From Thermocladium sp. UBA166 (GTDB lineage: Archaea; Thermoproteota; Thermoprotei; Thermoproteales; Thermocladiaceae): DNA of 64,000 bases. The stretch is taken from NCBI GenBank assembly GCA_002508315.1, contig DAHE01000043.1:1-64000 (forward strand). Direction: 5' to 3'. The notes below the pieces were generated by a model. The model ran no database searches. It was not told the DNA's origin and was given only the letters and a program-made list of their open reading frames with translations. The translations under genes and the position numbers were made by a program. Of the stretch, positions 60,557-64,000 are shown in pieces (position 1 is the first letter of the stretch; each line of letters opens with the position of its first letter).

Positions 60557-60703
60557 TACCACTATTGGCACGGCTATTCCTATAACTATTACGGTGGTTG
60601 GGGATAGCTTTATCTTCTCTATTTCCCCTACATCGTAGAATCTAACCAACCCAGCCGACATAAAGGGCTGCATGCCGCTGGACTTCCTTCGCTTGCTTGG
60701 CAT
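60530..60703 (-). CDS. preprotein translocase subunit Sec61-beta (SecG)
   Basis: 57 aa, too short for most automatic calls. MPSKRRKSSGMQPFMSAGLV is followed by RFYDVGEIEKIKLSPTTVIV and a single C-terminal membrane segment (IGIAVPIVVLLLRFLIP). This is the archaeal Sec61-beta pattern with a basic N-terminus and tail anchor. A TATA element (60725-60734) is 27 nt upstream. The stop at 60530 lies inside the convergent GGGP synthase gene. Confidence 0.9.
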   Translation of the reverse strand: MPSKRRKSSGMQPFMSAGLVRFYDVGEIEKIKLSPTTVIVIGIAVPIVVLLLRFLIP

Positions 60704-60724
60704 GCATTACACGTAACACGGCCA

Positions 60725-60734
60725 TTTTTTAAGC
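60725..60734 (-). promoter_or_regulatory. TATA element for the Sec61-beta gene
   Basis: GCTTAAAAAA on the minus strand is centred 27 nt upstream of ATG 60703. Confidence 0.5.
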
Positions 60735-60840
60735 GTTTCCACATGAGCATTAGCGTTCCTGAGCGTGTTCCAGACATGCTTGAACTCCAGCATTCATTAA
60801 TAATTCTATTTCTTAGAGGCAAAACCGCTGGTTCTGTAAA

Positions 60841-60850
60841 CATTTAAAAA
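60841..60850 (+). promoter_or_regulatory. TATA element for the L11-L1 operon
   Basis: CATTTAAAAA is centred about 36 nt before ATG 60882, so this transcript would carry a short leader of about 10 nt. Confidence 0.45.
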
Positions 60851-60881
60851 ATCCAACCGCCGGGGCTTCCCTGAGAAATTA

Positions 60882-61382
60882 ATGAAGAGGGTAGTAAGAT
60901 TATCGGTGCAGCCTGGAAAGCCGCTTGCTCCTCAAGCTAGCCAGCAGCTTCAACAAGCGTCGCTGAACGCAGATGAGGTGGCGAGGAGAATAGTCGATGA
61001 AACGAAGCCTCTTGCATCGTACGGAGTAAATAGCGTCACTGTGGAGGTGGTCGCCGACGATGAAGGTTATTCCCTATCGATAGAGCACCCGTCCATAACT
61101 GATTTATTGATAAGGGCCGCCGGCAAATCCGCTCCAACCCATCAAGCCGGGAAGGAAATAATTGGCGATATCCCGCTGGAGAAGGTAGCCGAGGTGACTC
61201 TGATAAAGCTGGGGGAGTTAAGGAGCACCAGCTTCGTGAAGGCCTTGAAGCAAGTGGTCGGGACTTGTAGATCGATTGGTTTAACCGTTAATGGAAAGGA
61301 CCCGAAGGACGTGATAAAGGAAATAGACGCTGGCAAATATGACGAATTAGTTAAAAAGTATGAGGAGGAGGCAAAAAGGTGA
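60882..61382 (+). CDS. rpl11: ribosomal protein uL11
   Basis: 166 aa. The N-terminal domain contains LSVQPGKPLAPQASQQLQQASLN, close to the usual GGxAxPxPPLGPALG motif but altered. The C-terminal RNA-binding domain has LRSTSFVKALKQVVGTCRSIGLTVNGKDPKDV, the 23S GTPase-centre contact. It is followed 6 bp later by L1. The variant N-terminal loop is a notable difference from most L11 proteins. Confidence 0.9.
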   Translation: MKRVVRLSVQPGKPLAPQASQQLQQASLNADEVARRIVDETKPLASYGVNSVTVEVVADDEGYSLSIEHPSITDLLIRAAGKSAPTHQAGKEIIGDIPLEKVAEVTLIKLGELRSTSFVKALKQVVGTCRSIGLTVNGKDPKDVIKEIDAGKYDELVKKYEEEAKR

Positions 61383-61388
61383 GGGGAT

Positions 61389-62042
61389 ATGAGCATTAAG
61401 GCCGAATCCATAATTAAGGCGATAGATACGGCGAGGTCCCAGTCGAAGCGTCGCAGGTTCGAGCAGTCGATAGACCTGGTAGTCACGTTCAGGGACTTGG
61501 ATATTAAGAAACCGGAGAATAAGTTCTCATTAACTGTTACTCTTCCCCACCCGATACCGAATAAGCAGAACAAGATATGCATGATAGCCAGCGGTTCAAT
61601 GGTCTTATCGGCCAGGGACGCCAATGTCGACTTGGTCATTTCAAAGGATGATTTCTCCAAGTATGTTGAGTCAAAGAAATCCATAAGGAAATTGGCCCAA
61701 GAATACGATTTCTTCCTGGCTACTCCAGACATGATGGTTCAGATAGGCAGGACCATGGGTTCCATACTTGGCCCCAGAGGCAAGATGCCGGACGTGGTTC
61801 AACCCAATGCAGACTTAAAGCCCATAGTCGATAGGTATAGGCGCAGCGTTAGGGTTAAGATAAAGGATCAACCGCAGATAATGGCTAGGATAGGCGGTGA
61901 AACAATGAATGAGAAGGAAATAGCCGAGAACGCGACCGCCGTGCTGGAGGAAATATCAAAGAAGGTTCAACCGGAAAAGATTCGCTCAATATACATAAAA
62001 TTAACTATGGGCGCCCCAATTAGGTTGAGCCTTCAACAATGA
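61389..62042 (+). CDS. rpl1: ribosomal protein uL1
   Basis: 217 aa. DLVVTFRDLDIKKPENKFSLTVTLPH and RTMGSILGPRGKMPDVVQPNADL are conserved L1 regions that bind the L1 stalk of the large rRNA. GAGGGGAT lies just before ATG 61389 and acts as a ribosome-binding site for this internal cistron. L10 and L12, which follow L1 in many archaea, are absent; the next gene is convergent glnA. Confidence 0.93.
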   Translation: MSIKAESIIKAIDTARSQSKRRRFEQSIDLVVTFRDLDIKKPENKFSLTVTLPHPIPNKQNKICMIASGSMVLSARDANVDLVISKDDFSKYVESKKSIRKLAQEYDFFLATPDMMVQIGRTMGSILGPRGKMPDVVQPNADLKPIVDRYRRSVRVKIKDQPQIMARIGGETMNEKEIAENATAVLEEISKKVQPEKIRSIYIKLTMGAPIRLSLQQ

Positions 62043-62083
62043 GCTTCAATTGAAGAGAGGGGGATGCCTTTTTGTTTAAATGT

Positions 62084-63421
62084 TTACGCTGTGCCCAAAT
62101 AATGCGAGTACTCCCACTCGGTGATTTTGCTCCAAGTATCATCCCATCTATATATTGATTCATATTCGTTCCACTCCTTCTCCTTGATATCCGCGTAAGC
62201 CGTGATTATATCCTTCATGTAATCGATGGACGCGATGGGGCTATTCCTCAATTCCGCAACGGCCTCGCCCAGAGTTCTAGGAGTCTCCTCAGCGTTCAAC
62301 TCATACGCTATATCCTCCACGGGGGGCGGCGGCGATGCCTTGCTGGATAATCCATTCATAACCGCGTTTAACTCCACTGCGAATGCGAGGTAGGGATTCA
62401 TGCTTGGATCTGGATGTCTGTACTCGAAGCGGTTCACCTTTCTTCCATAGAATGGTATCCTTATCATGGCCGACCTATTGCCGTATCCCCACGCTATTCT
62501 GGTGGGGGCCTCATGATGCGGAACCAATCTTTTATAGGAATTGACGGTTGGAGCCACCACCGCGCTAATGCTCTTTGCCGCAGCCAGCAGCCCAGCTATG
62601 GCGCTCTGGGCCTCCGGGGTGGCTTCGCTGCTCTTTGATTCGAATAAGTTGCGTCCATCCAAGTCCCACATGCTTATGTGAGTGTGGGCCCCGCTTCCAT
62701 TTATTCCCCAGAACGGCTTTGGCATGAAGGTCGCGACATAGCCGTGCCTCTTGGCTATATCACGCGCAATTACCTTATAGATTACTATGTTGTCCGCCAC
62801 CTTTATTGGAGAATCCGCTGGGATATTTACTTCGTATTGTGATGGAGCCACTTCATGATGTATCTTGGTCTCGCCTATCCCTGACTCGCTCATTGCCTCA
62901 GTTAATTCAGCCGCAACGTCGAGAAGCACGTGGGTATTGCGGCCCTCAAAATACATCCCATCATCAATCAACGCCGGAGAACCGCCGCTATTGTTGACTA
63001 TGAAGAACTCCACCTCGACTCCCATCAAGGCGCGGAGCCCGCTTCTCTGAAGCTCATAAATTGTGCTCAACAAGACATTGCGTGGATCCCTCATCACGGG
63101 CTTGCCCGAGTCATCTATGACATTCATGAGGACATCCGCTATCTTGCCGTCGTTCCACCGCTCCACGTAAATGGCATGATTATCCGGCACCGCAACGAAG
63201 TCGCTTTTATTCACCGTAGTATATGACGGTATTGATGAGCCGTCAAAGGGCATGCCGTCCCTGAACACGTCGAGCGCAGGATCTATCGGCATTAATTCAG
63301 CCCTTGGCCGTCCATTTATGTCGATCACGGTGAATTTAATGAATTTAACCCCGCTTGCCTTTAAGACCCTCCATGCATCGCGTGGTTCCACGTTTCCCCT
63401 GTATTTATCTATATCCAGCAC
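62084..63421 (-). CDS. glnA: glutamine synthetase
   Basis: 445 aa, type I enzyme that makes glutamine from glutamate, ammonia and ATP. FIKFTVIDINGRPRAELMP, the metal-binding MGVEVEFFIV, GINGSGAHTHISMWD and PHHEAPTRIAWGYGNRSAMIRIP (ammonia and glutamate sites) are present. The usual adenylylation-site loop is not obvious, consistent with archaeal members. GTG start at 63421 is 24 nt from a TATA element at 63441-63450. Confidence 0.94.
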   Translation of the reverse strand: MLDIDKYRGNVEPRDAWRVLKASGVKFIKFTVIDINGRPRAELMPIDPALDVFRDGMPFDGSSIPSYTTVNKSDFVAVPDNHAIYVERWNDGKIADVLMNVIDDSGKPVMRDPRNVLLSTIYELQRSGLRALMGVEVEFFIVNNSGGSPALIDDGMYFEGRNTHVLLDVAAELTEAMSESGIGETKIHHEVAPSQYEVNIPADSPIKVADNIVIYKVIARDIAKRHGYVATFMPKPFWGINGSGAHTHISMWDLDGRNLFESKSSEATPEAQSAIAGLLAAAKSISAVVAPTVNSYKRLVPHHEAPTRIAWGYGNRSAMIRIPFYGRKVNRFEYRHPDPSMNPYLAFAVELNAVMNGLSSKASPPPPVEDIAYELNAEETPRTLGEAVAELRNSPIASIDYMKDIITAYADIKEKEWNEYESIYRWDDTWSKITEWEYSHYLGTA

Positions 63422-63440
63422 ATAATGCTTTACTCCATCT

Positions 63441-63450
63441 ATTTATATAC
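63441..63450 (-). promoter_or_regulatory. TATA element for glnA
   Basis: GTATATAAAT on the minus strand is centred 24 nt upstream of GTG 63421. Confidence 0.55.
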
Positions 63451-63511
63451 ATTATTGTTAAAATCACTATTAATTAACGGGAATACTCTACAATTTCACC
63501 CGGTAGTCAAG

Positions 63512-64000
63512 TCACTGCTTGGACTGATTTGGATTATACTCTACGTAGAGGCTTGTCTTAATGCCCTTAAGCTTGCTTCTCAATAAAAACGCCTCCACCA
63601 ACATTACCGCGGCGATGGATGAAAGCACCAAGTAATCCATGGGCAAGTACTGCGCTGACTCGTAAAAGGTAATCATCATTAGCGCTGCTCCCCCAATTGT
63701 TATGGCCTTGCCATAGATGCCCGTTATCTTGAAGGCGGCTATTGCCACCACCGCTAGGCTAAGCACGTAGTACAGCGAATCAACCGCGTAGGCGTACTCC
63801 ATTGCCCCGTAAGTCAGTTGAACCGCACCTGAATACCCGGCAATCATAGCCGCCGCATATGATGGTACCAATAATGCTGCTGCGGTTATTGTGGATGCGT
63901 ACGTCGCCGTGGTCGGCGTCAAATATCTGGGGTGTATGGAGTTAAGCCAGCGCGGCAGCAATCCATCCCTGCTCATCCCGAATAGCATGCGAGCAGTGGC
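63512..64000 (-). CDS. APC-family amino acid permease (C-terminal part, cut by window edge)
   Basis: At least 162 aa to the window end, where the frame stays open (ATARMLFGMSRDGLLP). Hydrophobic segments follow at about residues 30-50, 70-95, 100-120 and 125-145. RMLFGMSRDGLLPRWLNSIHPRYLTP is characteristic of APC-superfamily amino acid transporters in the loop before the last transmembrane helices. The substrate is unknown; adjacency to glnA suggests nitrogen metabolism. The N-terminal half is outside the window. Confidence 0.82.
   Translation of the reverse strand, partial: ATARMLFGMSRDGLLPRWLNSIHPRYLTPTTATYASTITAAALLVPSYAAAMIAGYSGAVQLTYGAMEYAYAVDSLYYVLSLAVVAIAAFKITGIYGKAITIGGAALMMITFYESAQYLPMDYLVLSSIAAVMLVEAFLLRSKLKGIKTSLYVEYNPNQSKQ

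Noticed and set aside
1..64000. tRNA, rRNA or CRISPR array
   Set aside because: I scanned the intergenic stretches for T-arm motifs, rRNA signatures and regularly spaced repeats and found none. A covariance-model search could still detect intron-containing or unusual tRNAs.

Overview
The window is crenarchaeal chromosome, most likely from a thermoacidophilic member of the Thermoproteales (Caldivirga/Vulcanisaeta/Thermocladium-like; the genus is inference). The archaeal markers are an undivided RpoB next to RpoH, exosome subunits Rrp41/Rrp42, aIF2-gamma, eL34, Sec61-beta, GGGP synthase, a mevalonate gene set, Hel308, HerA, a TIP49 homologue, KEOPS subunit Cgi121 and a Trm112 protein. Most transcription units show an AT-rich TATA element centred 24-30 nt upstream of the start codon, which implies leaderless mRNAs. 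I used this spacing to choose many starts. No rRNA, tRNA, CRISPR array or intact transposon was recognised.

Layout. 1-500: decayed tnpB/IS605-like relic. 538-8459: oligopeptide ABC transporter (binding protein, two permeases, two ATPases) with an unknown membrane protein in front. 8517-12263: a PaREP1-like protein, a radical SAM/SPASM protein resembling heme-biosynthesis AhbC/AhbD, an Fe-S HhH DNA glycosylase-like protein and a DUF711 protein. 12384-16195: a Rad50-like ATPase operon with a small ORF and a membrane-anchored ArsR-type regulator, then a frameshifted ABC-2 permease relic. 16282-18749: divergent tungstate/molybdate transporter. 18929-25926: Trm112, Hel308, Cmk-eL34, an MFS transporter, Cgi121-MoaD and an alkyltransferase. 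25965-29644: rpoH-rpoB.

29774-36781 is the most interesting region. It encodes a ParA/MinD-like ATPase, two small unknown proteins, a membrane-anchored VirB4/HerA-type ATPase, a small secreted two-helix protein that looks like a conjugation-type pilin, and a 913-aa polytopic membrane protein. This matches the archaeal DNA-import machineries related to bacterial conjugation (Ced of Sulfolobales, Ted of Thermoproteales), here with extra cytoplasmic partners.

37047-45085: peroxiredoxin, threonine synthase-like enzyme, TIP49-type AAA+ protein, a binding-protein-like protein, HemL, and HerA with a C-terminal zinc-finger extension. 45141-53109: FAD oxidoreductase, the thiolase-DUF35-HMG-CoA synthase operon, a TPR protein, a cation/proton antiporter flanked by relics, and HMG-CoA reductase. 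53175-64000: a roadblock-like protein, a membrane protein, transposon relics, Rrp41-Rrp42, aIF2-gamma with a PIN protein, an acetyltransferase-like protein, an AAA ATPase, GGGP synthase, Sec61-beta, ribosomal proteins L11 and L1, glutamine synthetase, and an amino acid permease cut by the window edge. Thiolase, HMG-CoA synthase, HMG-CoA reductase and GGGP synthase together supply early steps of archaeal lipid synthesis.
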